In this document: positions 11,591-23,640 of the stretch, in pieces
Numbering within the stretch: the stretch's first letter is position 1
Layout of the letters: each line of letters opens with the position of its first letter
Assembly (NCBI RefSeq): GCF_020283565.1
Contig: NC_060063.1
Location: 43,360,856-43,424,855, forward strand
DNA: 64,000 nucleotides
Source: Trifolium pratense
Lineage: Eukaryota > Streptophyta > Magnoliopsida > Fabales > Fabaceae
Direction of reading: 5' to 3'
Program-made: the position numbers and the translations under genes
Notes under the pieces: model-generated
What the model was told of the DNA's origin: nothing
The model's input: only the letters and a program-made list of their open reading frames with translations
Database searches by the model: none

Positions 11591-12436
11591 TAAAAGTGAT
11601 GTACTTATCACTTCCTCCAGACAATATATATACCTATATGTATAGAGAATGAGTATAGACCATCAAAATTGAATGAAATATATTTATTTTTTTGGTGGGG
11701 TGTGCCAGCCAATGCAATAGTGCAACGCATAGGCGACACACTAAAATTGAATGAAATATGATAATGATAATGGTTATTATATATTTCAATCTAATAACCT
11801 AACTTTTTGCATAACCTTCACTCTTCTATAAAATTATAATGTAATTAAGTCAATAATGTATATCTTCGTATTTTTTTTGTGTGACTAAATTATAAACTCT
11901 TTGTTGTTTCTATGAAAACGGTTGACATTTAAATGGGATAAATATTGAAAGAGAATCCAACCATGTTCATCTTCATTGTCACTAAGAAATGTTATAATAA
12001 TGTAGAAAAATGTAACATCACAACATCAATTTTTGGATAATTGGAGAGGTATAATTCAATAATAATGTAGAAAATTGTAACATCTTGTGACATCAATTTT
12101 TGGATAATTGGAGAAGCATAATTCTTTATTATTTATTATGAGACTGATATAATATAAAAAAAATAGAGATGAGAATGATATAATGTTGATTATATTGAAA
12201 AAATATATAAGGAAGTGATGTGGAAACAAAAAAAATAGAGATGAAAATGATATAATATAAGGAAGTGATGTGGCATTATTGTGTGATTTAATTGGATGTA
12301 AATGAGTGATGTGGATTAGGGTTAAGATGGATAGTAGGAGAACTATCTAGGAATTATATATATAGATATTATGTAACCCTAGTTGCCTCATTTGTTATTC
12401 TTCTAGTTTGTATCTTTGAATCTAACCGTATCAACA
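11342..12436. mobile_element. LTR-like block with a nested Helitron-like insertion (uncertain)
   Basis: The block begins TGTTAGATAA and ends near GTATCAACA, and it splits a copy of a dispersed repeat whose halves lie at about 11175-11330 and 12437-12620. It contains 'cacacccgtgcgatgcacagg', typical of the 5' side of plant Helitron-like repeats, and a CTAG end near 12350. I could not find a matching target duplication, so both calls are tentative. No coding sequence. Confidence 0.3.
11561..11591. repeat. (ATA)n microsatellite
   Basis: A run of ATA/TAA triplets of about 31 bp, uninterrupted. Confidence 0.9.
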
Positions 12437-12834
12437 ACAACGGGTGGCCCAAATATGGGAGGTCTCCACAACAAACAACAAATAAATCTAGGATAAACTC
12501 TGATACCATATTAGAATTTGAGAGGCCTATACTCAACCACAAAAGCTATCTTAAGAGTTGAGGTTTGCACTACACTTATAAAGACTATCTTTACCATATC
12601 TCTAGCCAATGTGGGACTTCTAACACACACTTTAACCCAAAACCTAAGATGTTAGATTTATTGGTCCTCTCACTTATAAAATGTTCATCTTTCATTTTTC
12701 TAAGCAACGTGGTACTTAACTCACACTTTCCACAACAAAGTTCACATTTGAATATGAATAAGTAGTTAGTTGCAATTATAGTTGGTTAAAAAAACTAATT
12801 AGAAGGTTATTGCTTACTAACCACTACAAAAGAA

Positions 12835-13036
12835 GGATTTGGATTTGGTGTCGTTGAAAAAGCACATAGTTTCACGCTGTTATGTATTTCAGCCGTTCAT
12901 TCTTGATCGGACGTCTCAGATTAAATACAAATAAAGTAATTATTTAAAGATCTCATCCATCAATACTTGATCGGACGGTTGAGATTCTCAACAGCGTGAA
13001 ACTGTGTGCTTTTTCAACACCACCAAATCCAAATCC
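12835..13036. mobile_element. MULE-type MITE, family with 'cacgctgt' subterminal inverted repeats
   Basis: The 202-bp element has about 45-bp inverted ends beginning GGATTTGGATTTGGTG. It is flanked by near-identical direct repeats, CTACAAAAGAA (12824-12834) and CTACAAAGAA (13037-13046). The interior has the 'gatcggacg' motif shared with the elements at 13145 and 48593, so the three appear to be one family. Confidence 0.75.
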
Positions 13037-13144
13037 CTACAAAGAAGGCAACCAATGAATGCTTTTCTTGTGTGTTTGGAACCGCAGCCAAAGTACTTCT
13101 GACACGCGTCCAAGCACTAGCTATTTGTTCAGCTTCTTATTTTC

Positions 13145-13325
13145 GGATCCGGATATGCTGCAGTAATAAATGCACGCGGTTACACGCTGTAATCGATCTT
13201 GATCATTGATTTATCATCGGACGGTTTATATTACACGTACATTAAAATAATCCTGACCATTGATTGACATCCAACGGCTGCTGCTGTAACTGCGTCAACG
13301 CAGTTACAGCAGGAAATCTGCTTCC
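13145..13325. mobile_element. MULE-type MITE, insertion proven by empty site in unit B
   Basis: The 181-bp element has imperfect inverted ends (GGATCCGGATATGCTGCAGT versus GGAAGCAGATTTCCTGCTGT). It is flanked by a 9-bp duplication CTTATTTTC (13136-13144, 13326-13334). The duplicate locus near 18310-18320 has CTTATTTTC once and no element, an intact empty site. Confidence 0.85.
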
Positions 13326-13370
13326 CTTATTTTCACGTCAAAATAAGCGTAGGACATGAGAAAGGTGTAA

Positions 13371-13710
13371 GGCTCTGTTTTATAAAAATTAGCGCATAAT
13401 TAATAAGATAGCTTATAGCAAATCACCTTATAGTGAATATTTTATAAGCTAGCTTTTAGTTTATATCGAATAAGCTAGCTGATTGAATGTATAGTGTTTG
13501 GTAAAATTAACGGTTGAATTAGCTTATAAGTATGAAATGACATAAAAAAGATATGTTTAATATGAGTAATATTGGAAGAAAAAATGATAAGCTACTTGAA
13601 ATAACGTTTGAAAAATAAGCTATAAGCTACTCTTTTTCAAAAACCGTTATCAAACAGAACTTTTAATTTATCAGCTGTGAGCTAGCTTATATGTCATTCC
13701 AAATAGAGCC
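13371..13710. mobile_element. MITE with GGCTCTRTTT termini (Tourist- or hAT-like)
   Basis: The block begins GGCTCTGTTTTAT and ends ATTCCAAATAGAGCC, imperfect inverted termini, with several internal 'agcttat / ataagct' motifs. It is missing at the duplicate locus near 18355. The flanking 3-mers are TAA and AAA, so the target duplication is uncertain. No coding sequence. Confidence 0.65.
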
Positions 13711-14410
13711 AAACTCAAATCTACACAATGGCTTCATCTTTTACTAAAATGTTTGCCTCACGAGCCTCCTTATGCTATCTTTCTCTATTATGTGTATGAT
13801 CTCCTCACATCCTATGGTTATATCATAGCGTGATATCATGACATATAAGGATTTTTCCAGTGTTGAAACTCTAGTGCCAGAGTTCTTCACCGTTCTAATA
13901 ACCTTCTTGTAACCTTTCCTTCTATTTCTATCCTAACAAAACGTAAGATTAATCTTGATGAAGATTTCAATAACAAACTGAAAAGGAAGATGATCAATCC
14001 GTTCGGCTGCCACCTTCATTCGACATCATACTATCATAGTGATTTTTATTGTTTGTAATTAATGTGTAATACATATAGATGATAATTGTTCTATACTATC
14101 TAATTAGTCAATAAATATTGTTCTATATAATTATATTTCATGTATTAGGAATAAGAGGATTTGAAAAGATAAGATCAATATAATTATATTACTTGGTGTG
14201 CAAGTAACTAACTAAATAACCAAGTAGGTTAACATAAATTGTTGGTAAAATCCATTGGGATTATGTAAGAAATATTAAGAACCATACCATCCATCCTCTT
14301 ACATTATTAAAATGCAAAAAAATTCACAAACAAAATATAAAAGCTTTATTGCTGACATAACATAATTTAAAACAAATATAAAAGAGGATGATTCTTAAGC
14401 AACCAATATC

Positions 14411-15049
14411 CTAGCCACTGCCACCAAACTGAGCCTTAAGCTTCTTAATTTGTGCTGAATCAAGCAGAGTAGTCTTTTCAAGTGTGGGAGTTGGTAATTT
14501 GTTACCAAATAACAAAATATCAACTATATGCAAGGTTGGATTTGTGCTACTATAAGCAGCAAAAGCATAAGTTTTTCCAACACCAGAGTTAAGTTGAAAA
14601 TGCATTAATCCTCTTGGAAAAACCATAACATCACCAGGATTAAGAGTTTTCACGATAAGTTTTGTAGGTGTAATAAATCCAGCAGTCATTTGACCTTCAA
14701 CCATGATTAATAACTCAGTTGCATCAGGATGAATATGCATTGGTACCGTTCCATTTATACCGATATCTACTCTTTCTACAGAGATACCAAGTCCGTTGAG
14801 ACCCGGTAAATTAGTGACTGTAGCAGGTGTTGTTCCTGCATTAAAAGGAGGTATTGGGATTCCAGGTACAAGTTTAGAGAACACAAAATCATTCTCTGTT
14901 ACAAGTAACGGTGGTTTGCATGGATAGCCTGAAGGAGTGTTTGGAAGCAATAAATTTGCTACACAGAAATCATTGACAGAAGTAGTAGTAGCATGAGAGG
15001 TATATGAGAGAAGAGCAAGAAAGTAAAGAATAATGTGAATCATCTTCAT
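14411..15049 (-). CDS. Germin-like protein, ABP19/20 type (GLP1), 212 aa, intact
   Basis: Single-exon frame for a secreted cupin. Residues 1-20 are a signal peptide (MKMIHIILYFLALLSYTSHA). Cys29 and Cys44 are the conserved germin disulphide pair. Germin box 1 lies at about 100-119 (GTVPMHIHPDATELLIMVEG), giving metal ligands His105, His107 and Glu112. Box 2 (GDVMVFPRGLMHFQLNSG) supplies His150. Asn99-Gly-Thr is a potential N-glycosylation site. By family knowledge germin-like proteins are apoplastic, Mn-binding hexamers, some with superoxide dismutase activity; this branch resembles auxin-binding ABP19/20. Enzymatic activity here is inferred only. A TATA box lies about 50 bp upstream. The length is normal, with no disruption. 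It is a paralogue of GLP2, sharing the signal peptide exactly. Confidence 0.93.
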   Translation of the reverse strand: MKMIHIILYFLALLSYTSHATTTSVNDFCVANLLLPNTPSGYPCKPPLLVTENDFVFSKLVPGIPIPPFNAGTTPATVTNLPGLNGLGISVERVDIGINGTVPMHIHPDATELLIMVEGQMTAGFITPTKLIVKTLNPGDVMVFPRGLMHFQLNSGVGKTYAFAAYSSTNPTLHIVDILLFGNKLPTPTLEKTTLLDSAQIKKLKAQFGGSG

Positions 15050-15098
15050 CTTTTAAAATTTGTATTGTGATAAGAGAATGATGGGGTTCGATCGTTTG

Positions 15099-15108
15099 CT
15101 ATTTATAG
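15099..15108 (-). promoter_or_regulatory. TATA box of GLP1
   Basis: Minus-strand CTATAAATAG, about 50 bp upstream of the ATG at 15049. The same box and a similar leader occur before GLP2, GLP4 and GLP5. Confidence 0.75.
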
Positions 15109-15109
15109 A

Positions 15110-17279
15110 GCATGAATTAGCATGCATAGAGTGGGTGCATCACTATGAGAATTTTTTTTTCCCACCCTTATATTTCTTACCTTCACCCATATAATTTTTT
15201 TTTTTCAATTTTACCCTTTTACTAGGGTAAAATGTGTTTTTATTTATGTTTTAATCCTTAAAAAAAATTCTTTTATTTTGCCCATGTAATATCAGATTCC
15301 TTACATTTTAGTCCTTCATTCAGACATGTCACACAAAAATGGTAACATGACATCCATTTGATGATGTGTCTTCTACCACTTATACAAGGAATGATTCGTT
15401 CGTGTAATATGGGTGGATTTGAGTTTTGGTTGCTGAAAACAATTTATTTGTTTTGCCTTAGTAATATTAAATTCTTATTATTTTAGTTCCTCGTTTTGAC
15501 ACATCACAACAAAAAAAACTAACACCCACACGAAAGAAACCAGATCTAAAGTGAAGGTTGCAAGAAAGATTAGGGAGAAAAATAGTATAGTATTGTGCGA
15601 TGGCCGTGGTGAGTGATGAGAAAAAAAAAATAGCAATGACGGTATATGGATTTTTTTTTCATGGACTATTTTTTAAATAGTGTTCCGGTTCCGGAACACT
15701 CGTTAAACATATTAAAAAAATACTAAAATAAAAATTAAAATGAAAGTTAATGTTAAACATATAACTTTTTATGTTTTTAATGTATTAAATACACAAATTT
15801 CGAAATAAAACTTTTATATTAGTATGCTTAACTAGTACCCTACCTTTAGAGTAATGTTTAGATTTTTTTTTTTTTTTAAATTAATATACCAAACTACTCT
15901 ACATTGAAAATTAAATACTAAAATGCTGCCTATTTTTAGAAACCTATTCTAAATCCTCCATTTTAAAGTGTCCGAACAGTGAAGAAGCAAACTATATTTT
16001 ACTTTCTCATGAATTAGCCATTCCAATGGCGGAAACCTAACGCAATTTTTTTCTTTATTTTTTTTAGATTTTTTATTTATTTTGTAATTTGTTAAAAACT
16101 AAATAAAAATTAATTGTCAAAAATTGTTAAAGAAGTTTAACATCAATTGCAACATGGCTTGAATATATATATATAAAAAGAAGAGGCAATCATCATATCG
16201 GTTTTGTAGCGTTGAGTTAGACCAACTCTCAATAGTTAATTCTAAGATGATATCAAAGCTTTTTTCAGGATCCGCTGAGCCGCCTGCTATTAAGTTTCTG
16301 ATCAGACAATCCACCATTTATATCTGCGCCAAAGCCAATAGTGTTGGTGTAAGGGAGTGTGTTAAGAAGTCATACATTAGTTGCGAGATGGCCTATGAGG
16401 CCTTTTACTTGTCGTACTTAAATGTTTTTTTTTTTTACTTTTAATACATGAAAAAAATAATATTATATTTTTCTGAGGCATTTTTACATATGTAATTGTT
16501 TTTTAGGCCTAAAACCCTAATTTCGTGGCTTTGGCCTTAGTCCGGCCCTGCATCTTACAAATAGAAGAATGGTCCAAACCATACTTTTAACCTTTTATGT
16601 TTCTTCCCTGATCGACACAACATACTGTTAATAGTAGGCATTGAGTAATTCTTAATAACTTATGTGGGAAAGAAACCTATATCTTGGCAATAACCCAAGT
16701 CTTGGACATAACCAAACCAAACTGTAACCGTTTGGAAAATTGTTCCGGTTTTGAAAAAAAAATAATTAGAAACCGTTATGAAGAAGTTCTACATTGATTT
16801 TGAGATGACTTGAATATTTGTCTATAAGTGAGGGAAATTATCACCAAGTCGATTTTGTAGGGTTGATTTAGACCCAACTCCCAATTCTAAGATGATATAA
16901 CAACCTCCTCATTATCTGCTGGACCGTCTACTATCAGGTTTTTGATCGGGTCACCTACCATTTATATCCACAAATCATGCCAAATAGTGTTGGGCGTGAG
17001 GGGTATGTTAAGGACTCTCATATTAGTTGTGATATGGCCTGAATATATATATGTTTATAAGTAAGAGCAATTCTCACCTTACAAGCCGGATTCTTAGCGT
17101 TGATTTAGACCCAACTCTCAATTCATAGAGAAAATGTAATAAATTTTTCATTAAAGTGAACAAACTTTAGTTTCAGTTTTCATAAATTTGTGTAAACCGG
17201 ATAACATTTTTTAAGTGTTCCGGTAAATTTGATAAACCGTAAAACTTTTAACATATCGAAAATATTATGAAGGAGGTGA
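15110..17279. other. GLP1 upstream region, repeat-rich
   Basis: No gene. It contains half of the inverted-repeat sequence described at 33340 (here about 15230-15400). Three incomplete copies of a dispersed legume repeat, in the orientation opposite to 32427-32970, lie at about 16150-16400, 16790-17045 and 17036-17130. They are recognised by 'gtgttaagaagtcatacatt', 'gagatggcct' and 'gacccaactct' landmarks. The 66-codon frames there are by-products of the repeat. Confidence 0.55.
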
Positions 17280-17879
17280 ACTTATTCTTAATTTAGGGTT
17301 GAGTTAGGTCCAACAAGTTTTCTTTTCTGATATTCATTTCGAAATTTTTTCATGCATCTGCAGAGCTCCTGCTAGCTGACATGAATATAGAACTCAAAGG
17401 ATTAAGGTTTCATTTTTAATGTTCAGACCGTTTGATAAAGATTTTTGTTACTTGTTACTTTTCTGTCCATTGTTTGTTATTTATTATTGATTAGGTTCTT
17501 TACTTTTCTGAATTTTTCAGGTTCTTTAAAAACCAGATATCTAGTGTGAAATTTGTTGTCTCCTAAATTTATTTCACACATTCGTGATCCTTGAATGCTC
17601 TTCTAATTTATAATTTCTTGTAGATGTGTAGTGAATGATTCTGGAAAGCTTGCATTGCATATTTTAGAGAAGCAAATTGCATAATGGTGTTCTTCCCATT
17701 TCAGAATCAGGTAATTTGATTTTCTTTTACGAATATATGGTGGCTATTGCAATTCATTATTGTATTTTGAATATCATCAATCATTCAATAACTCTAGTCT
17801 CTAGGATATTCCCCCTGATATGTACTCCCGGTTTACTTCCCTCTCGCTTGTCAACGACAGGGAAATTCCTCTCGCTTGT

Positions 17880-18240
17880 GCGTAGTTTGCATCAAGGCCA
17901 TAATCATCAAAATGATAGATATGCAATTCACCGATCTAAATCTGTAACCAAATATTGACTGTGGTTTGTTCTGTTGCTATTTTGCATGATGATTTCTCTG
18001 AGCATGTTGAAACATATGTTGTTATTTTGCTACTTGAAACATGTTGCGGTCTCTCAATTCTTTTAGGAAACTTTCTGCAGTATCTTCAGATGGTTTTTCA
18101 TTGTTCTGTTGTACCAATCCTTCTCCAATTCATAGATTGACTATACTCTTCATTGGGATTTCGGAAGCTGCTAATGCATTTTGTCCCATGCATCAGACAT
18201 TGAGTTCATTTCAGGTACTTGCTCTAAGCTTGTATCCTTT
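17880..18240 (-). pseudogene. Scrambled NB-ARC resistance-gene pseudogene
   Basis: On the minus strand, about 18240-18165 matches the N-terminal region of the gene at 1-1415 (the QVAEMNSMCDALGKMH segment, nucleotides 300-362). It then continues directly into an ARC2/winged-helix sequence: EIPMKSIVNL, stop, then IGEGLVQQNNEKPSEDTAES and FLKELRDRNMFQVAK (about 18165-18018). NLRs normally have LW.GEG.V here, so the Trp codon has become TGA. A TAA follows FQVAK. The whole P-loop to ARC1 portion is missing, so the copy is a deletion chimera. The remainder to 17880 shares sequence with 11100-11170. Confidence 0.75.
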
Positions 18241-18726
18241 TCTCGTATGTTTGGAACCGCGGCCAAAGTACTTCTGACGCGCGTCCAAGCAATAGCTATT
18301 TTTGTAGCTTCTTATTTTCATGTCAAAATAAGCCTAGCACACGAGAAACGCCTTACAAACTCAAATCTTGGCTTCATCTTAAACTAAAATGTTTGCCTCA
18401 CGAGCATCCTTATGCTATATTTCTCTATTATGTGTATGATCTTCTCACATCCTATGATTCTTAACATGATATCATGACATATAAGGATTTTTCCACAGTG
18501 CTGAAATTCTAGTGCCAGAGTTCTTCACCGTTCCAACAACCTTCTTGTAACCTTTCCTTCTATCTGAACAAAACGTAAGATTAATCTTGATGAAGATTTC
18601 AATAACAAACTGAAAAGGAAGATGATCAATCCGTTCGGCTTGCCACCTTTAATCAACATCATGGTGATTTTTTGTTTGTTTGTAATTAATGTGTAATACA
18701 TATAGATGATAAATATTTTCTATTTT

Positions 18727-18985
18727 ATGTCAGTATAGGAAAAGGCGATTTCTTGTCCAAAACTCATAAGAGAGGATGCCATAACTAGCCTATACTCCGA
18801 CAAACTTTCTAGAAGCCTTGCAATTGCAGGGTTGTTCTTCTGGTCCAAACAGTTTGTCTCTGGTGCGTCAGAAGTTATCATGGTTGTGGAGAAGCTTTGC
18901 AAACAATTGAATTGTTCATCTTCTGAATCTATTTTGTTGTTTTTCTTTGTGGCTCACAACGATGAGCGCAATCTAGACGAGATGA
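18727..18985. other. Unassigned segment at the 5' breakpoint of the gypsy element
   Basis: This 260-bp stretch lies between duplicate-unit sequence and the first recognisable gypsy codons. A 60-codon minus-strand frame crosses it (PAIARLLESLSEYRLVMASS), but I do not recognise it. It may be another truncated insertion. Confidence 0.35.
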
Positions 18986-21174
18986 AGCTACACTGGGCCC
19001 TCATGTGGCTGACTATGCATCCTTGACATTGAAATTTTTCTTGAAAAACAAACTTGTCACCTTATCTGGTGAAGCTGTTCCTAGACCCAACCCAGCTCAA
19101 TTTCATCATTTTAAAAGATTGGCATCAACTGATTCAATTGCTGAGTGTTTTACAATACAATGCTTGAAACCCATTGATGATGAAGATATATTCAAAGACT
19201 TGCCTACCAACATAGAACCAGAAATTGCCATGCTACTACATACATATAAAAATCTTTTCAAGGCACCTACTGCATTACCACCTAATAGATATCACAATCA
19301 TGCTATTCCATTAATGGAGGGAGCAAACCCAGTCAAGGTCAAGCCATCACATAGCCAGAAAGCACAAATTGAGATCATGATACAAGATATGTTGCAACAA
19401 GGTATCATTCAAACCAGCACTAGTCCATTCTCCTCTCCTGTTACTGGTTAAAAAGAAGGATGAAACATGGAGGTTTTGTACAGACTATAGGGCCTTGAAT
19501 GCAATCACAGTGAAAGATTGTTTTCCTATCCCAACTGTGGATGAATTATTAGATGAACTATTTGATGCTAAATTCTTTTCTAAATTGGACCTCAGATCAG
19601 GTTATCATCAAATTTTACTACAACCTGAAGATAGACATAAAACATCATTCAGGACACATCAAGGACACTATGAATGGTTAGTAATGCCCTTTGGGTTAAC
19701 AAATGCACCTGCAACATTTCAAAGTTTGATGAACCATATATTTCAACATGCATTAAGGAAATATGTTCTGGTTTTCTTTGATGACATATTGGTTTATAGT
19801 AACAATTGGCAAGATCATTTGAAACACTTAGGTGCTGTGATGGAAATACTATAAGAGAATACATTGTTTGTCAAATTGTCAAAGTGTTCTTTTGGAGTAT
19901 TGGAGATAGAGTATCTAGGGCACATGGTTATAGGACATGGTGTGTCTATGGACAAAGACAAAGTGCAAGCTGTAATCAATTGGCCAACACCAACAAATGT
20001 GAAGCAGTTAAGAGGCTTTTTAGGTCTTACTGGTTATTATAGAAGATTCATTAAGTCATATGCTAAGATAGCTTCACTCTTGACTGACTTACATAAAAAA
20101 GAAGCATATGAGTGGAATGATAATGCAGAATTAGCTTTTCAACAACTCAAAACTGCAATAACATCTGTTCCAGTTTTGGCTCTACCTAATTTTCACAAAC
20201 CATTTATTTTGGAAACTGATGCTTCAGGAGTAAGAATTGGTGCAGTACTACACCAAGAAGGACATCCCATTGCTTATTTTTCAAAAAAATTGGTTCCAAG
20301 GAATCAAAAGAAGTCTGCTTATTTTAGAGAGATGCTTGCAATTGTTGAAGCAATAGCAAAATTTAGACATTATTTGCTGGGACACAGGTTTATAATTCGT
20401 ACTGATCAAAAGAGTCTGAGAAGCTTGATGGATCAATCCTTACAAACACCAGAACAACAAGAATGGCTGCACAAATTTCTGGGGTATGATTTTACAACTG
20501 AATATAAACCTGGCAAGGAAAACATGGCAGCTGATGCTCTATCCAGGTTGATTTTACAACAGATTAGAGCAGCATTGAAGAATTATCAAAACATGGTAGA
20601 AATCATGTTGAAATATGTCTCAGGAAAGGCACCAATACAATATACTATGAGGGTTGGACTTCTATATTGGAAACAAAGGCTGGTGATTCCTAAGGACAAT
20701 GACTTGTTGCACAAGATATTGTATGAATTTCATACATCACCTATTAGTGGTCATGCTGGAATCACAAGAACTGTGGCAAGGATAACATCTCAGTTCTATT
20801 GGCCTGATATGAAGAAGGATATATGGGATTATGTACAAAAGAGTATAATATGTCAACAAGCAAAAACAGTTCACACTTCTCCTGCAGGCTTATTACAACC
20901 ACTTCCAATACCTTCACAAGTATGGGAAGATATAGCTATGGACTTTATTACTGGCCTTCCACTTTCTTATAGCTACACTACTATAATGGTGGTGGTGGAT
21001 AGATTAAAAAAATATGCACACTTCATTCCCATGAGAAGTAGCTGAAGCTTTTATGCATAACATTGTTAAACTCCATGGTATGCCAAAATCTATTGTATCT
21101 GACAGGGATAAGGTATTTACAAGCAACTTTTGGCAACAACTATTCAAATTGCAGGGTACTAGCTTGGCAATGTC
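18986..21174 (+). pseudogene. Ty3/gypsy pol, 5' part (protease tail, RT, RNase H, integrase N-part), broken
   Basis: Coding begins at TLGPHVADYASLTLKFF, the region between protease and reverse transcriptase; gag and the 5' LTR are absent. Reverse transcriptase follows ([20 protein letters not shown], then [11 protein letters not shown], then FFDDILVYS with the catalytic DD near 19776). Then RNase H (LETDASGVRIGAVLHQ, about 20210), the integrase zinc-binding region (about 20740-20870) and the start of the integrase core (WEDIAMDFITGLP, about 20925). Breaks: a frameshift near 19445, an in-frame TAA at 19852-19854, and a frameshift near 21036-21045. The integrase is then interrupted at 21174 by the copia element. 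Not functional. Confidence 0.92.
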
Positions 21175-22714
21175 TGTTGGAGTAAGCCCTAAGAGCCAAT
21201 CTATTTTCATAGTATTTGCTTTAGGAGTTTGAATATAAATATGGCATTTCTTTATTATATTTGTAAGGTTGCAAAATAATGAAGTCCCTAGAATAGAAAG
21301 TCCGTTTAATAATTAAGTGTGACTTAATCATGAGATAATATTAAACATAAGGACACTATTCTTAAAGTATCCGTAGTCGAGCTTTAAGGTAAAGGGGATA
21401 ACCTTAAAGCATAAAGACTATTATGAAGATAGACTGATGATCACATCTCATGGATCATGGGATAAGGAGTTATCAAGTCTTGACGTAGGTATAAATATTA
21501 GGAGTAATATTTATACTGGATTGACCCGCCATGAGAGTACTACATGCAAAGTTATGCAAAGTGTCATAAGTTACTCTCATGGTGATAATGGTGTAAACCG
21601 CCCTTAGACCTGAAACCACTTTGTACCCTAGATGTGGAGTCAAGTACTTTGTTGCTGATCTAACGTTGTCCGTAACAGGATAACCATAAAGGCAGTTGAT
21701 GGGTACTTCACAAAGCATGCTGAGGGACAGTAGTGACGTAGATGGAATTTGCCAATCCTGCATAACAGGATAAATGTCATGGGCCCAATATTGAACTGGA
21801 CAAAGATGACACCAAGTATGTTTTGTGTTCAATATAGACATAAAGGGCAAAGGGGTAATTATACACACTGATATTATCACAAGAGGTTATGTTTAGATCA
21901 CATGTTAATTTCTCGTAACTTGAGTAGCAGTGATGTGTTGCTAGATACCGCTCACTGTTTATTGTAATAAATAGTGATTTATTATAATTGTCAATGTTAC
22001 GGAAACCTACAGGGTCACACACATAAGAACAATCTAGTGAGATTGGAACACCGTAAGGTACGGTGCACCTTGGAGAAATAAGGAAATATGATAAGGGTAT
22101 TATGGTAATTAAAATGAGCATTACATCATATGGTATGATGTAGCAAGAAGGGGGTGCAAATATGTACTAGACATATTTACATGAAAATGGCGCCCACTAT
22201 AGCCCATTTAGTTAAAAGGGCTTTAGTGTAATTTTGCCATGGCAAGTGGTTCTATAAATAGAACCCTTGTGGTAAGGAGAAAAAGTTACACAATTTTGTT
22301 ACTCATTCTCATGAGCCTTTGTTCTCTCCTCTCTTGAGAAACCCTAATCACCTTTCTAGAGTTTTTGTGAAAAACCCTAATCCTTATTTTGTGCCTCCTT
22401 TCTCCTAACCCTTCAAACCTTTGGAGCTAGCACTCCATTGAAGGTTGTTGTTCGTGTGGACTGGCTAGAGGCGTTATACCTTTAACGCTTGTGATCAAAT
22501 TCGTTGGTGACTTGGTGGTGACCTTGTTCGTGACGGTTCGAGGTTCTTGTTCGTGACCTTGTTCGTGATTCGAAGTGTTCGATAGCCGTTCGTGATTTAA
22601 AGGGAGTTTTCGAACCAAAAGGTAAAACTCTAAACACAATTCATGACCATTCGTAAGGATCACAAAAGGAAAATTTTAAAATTCCGCTGCTTTTATCGTA
22701 TCAATTTTCCTTCA
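21175..22714 (+). repeat. 5' LTR of the 8.2-kb copia-type element
   Basis: Begins TGTTGGAGTAAGCC and ends TTTTCCTTCA. It is 1,540 bp long and contains a TATAAATA box near 22253. Compared with the 3' LTR I found one substitution (c at 21528, t in the partner), visible as Met/Ile in the antisense frame. The antisense frames of 114-135 codons inside it are not genes. Confidence 0.95.
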
Positions 22715-22715
22715 G

Positions 22716-22728
22716 TGGTATCAGAGCC
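22716..22728 (+). promoter_or_regulatory. Primer-binding site, initiator tRNA-Met type
   Basis: TGGTATCAGAGCC begins one base after the LTR. It is complementary to the 3' end of plant initiator tRNA-Met, the common primer of copia elements. Confidence 0.85.
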
Positions 22729-22854
22729 ACTTACGAAACCATGAATTGATGTTTGTTTAAATTCATGAATTCAGTTTTAATATGATTAAAACAGTTAATA
22801 AAAGATTAAAATCGAGTAATTAAAATTTGACGGTTGTTTGTGTATAAATTGGAT

Positions 22855-23240
22855 GATTAACATTGAAACGGCTCCGGAATCCGACACTTGTATGGTGGAG
22901 CATGCGATATGTTGATTGTCCTAAGGTTACACGAACAAGAACGGTCAATACTTACATGTGATGTAAGTTTTGTGTATGAATTGGGTAATTAACATTGAAA
23001 CAGCTTCGGAATCCGACACTTGTATGGTGAAGCATGCGATATGTTAATTGTCCTAAGGTTACACAATCAAGAACGGCCATAAACTTATATATGATATAAG
23101 TAACCGTAATGCAAAATGGTGTATGTGATATACCGTTAGTAATTTCGTTAAAATTATTATGAAAGTTATTCAATTAAAGCGAGCCGTGTTCATTTGTTTC
23201 GGAATCCGACATTTGTATGGTGAAACAATGACATGTTGAT
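22855..23240 (+). repeat. Imperfect tandem repeats (about 132 bp) in the element leader
   Basis: The motif 'cggaatccgacacttgtatgg' and its surroundings recur with a 132-bp period (about 22875 and 23007), with a third diverged copy at about 23199. They lie between the primer-binding site and the decayed coding region. Confidence 0.7.
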
Positions 23241-23354
23241 CAATTGGATTGAATTTGGTCATAAGGAATTTTGACGGCATGAAAGGGTTGCACAAATGTT
23301 GTGTCATTAAAATTAGGATTTGCAAAACGTATCAAGTGTTGATGCGAAAAGTAG

Positions 23355-23640
23355 ATGATAAATATATTTAATTTTGAAATCGTTTCAAAATTCTAGAAAT
23401 ATCTTTTAAAATTGTTTTAAAAGATAATATCATCAATTTTGGAAATATTTTATTCAAAAGGGTTTTGATTAAATAATTTTCCATATTTGACAAATATATT
23501 TAATTATATATGAAATCGTTTCAAATCTCTAGAAATATCTTTTAAAATTGTTTTAAAAGATAATATTACCAATTTTGGAAATATTTTATTCAAAAAGGTT
23601 TTGATTAAATAATTTTCATATTTGGAGAATTGTCAAAAGA
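23355..23640 (+). repeat. Second tandem duplication, period about 132 bp, AT-rich
   Basis: A block starting 'aaatatatttaatt' at 23360 and containing 'tagaaatatcttttaaaatt' repeats at about 23492, with minor indels. Confidence 0.75.

Larger units (their letters stand above)
13062..17280. repeat. Segmental duplication unit A (contains GLP1)
   Basis: Plus-strand sequence from about 13062 matches sequence from about 18237, colinearly through the 3' flank, germin-like gene and 5' flank, to about 17280 (unit B to about 33150). Landmarks shared are 'tttggaaccgc...gccaaagtacttctga' at 13075 and 18249, the flank at 13800-14090 and 18430-18710, and 'cttttaacatat' near 17245 and 33125. Unit A has two extra MITEs at 13145 and 13371. 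Unit B has the gypsy and SINE insertions. Confidence 0.8.

Noticed and set aside
18720..18902. 60-codon minus-strand frame
   Set aside because: No recognisable domain; lies in an unassigned breakpoint segment.
21473..22121. Two antisense frames (135 and 114 codons), repeated at 28090-28738
   Set aside because: They are inside the two LTRs; the repetition reflects LTR identity, not gene duplication.
22427..22663. 78-codon frame repeated at 29044-29280
   Set aside because: LTR sequence on the non-transcribed strand.
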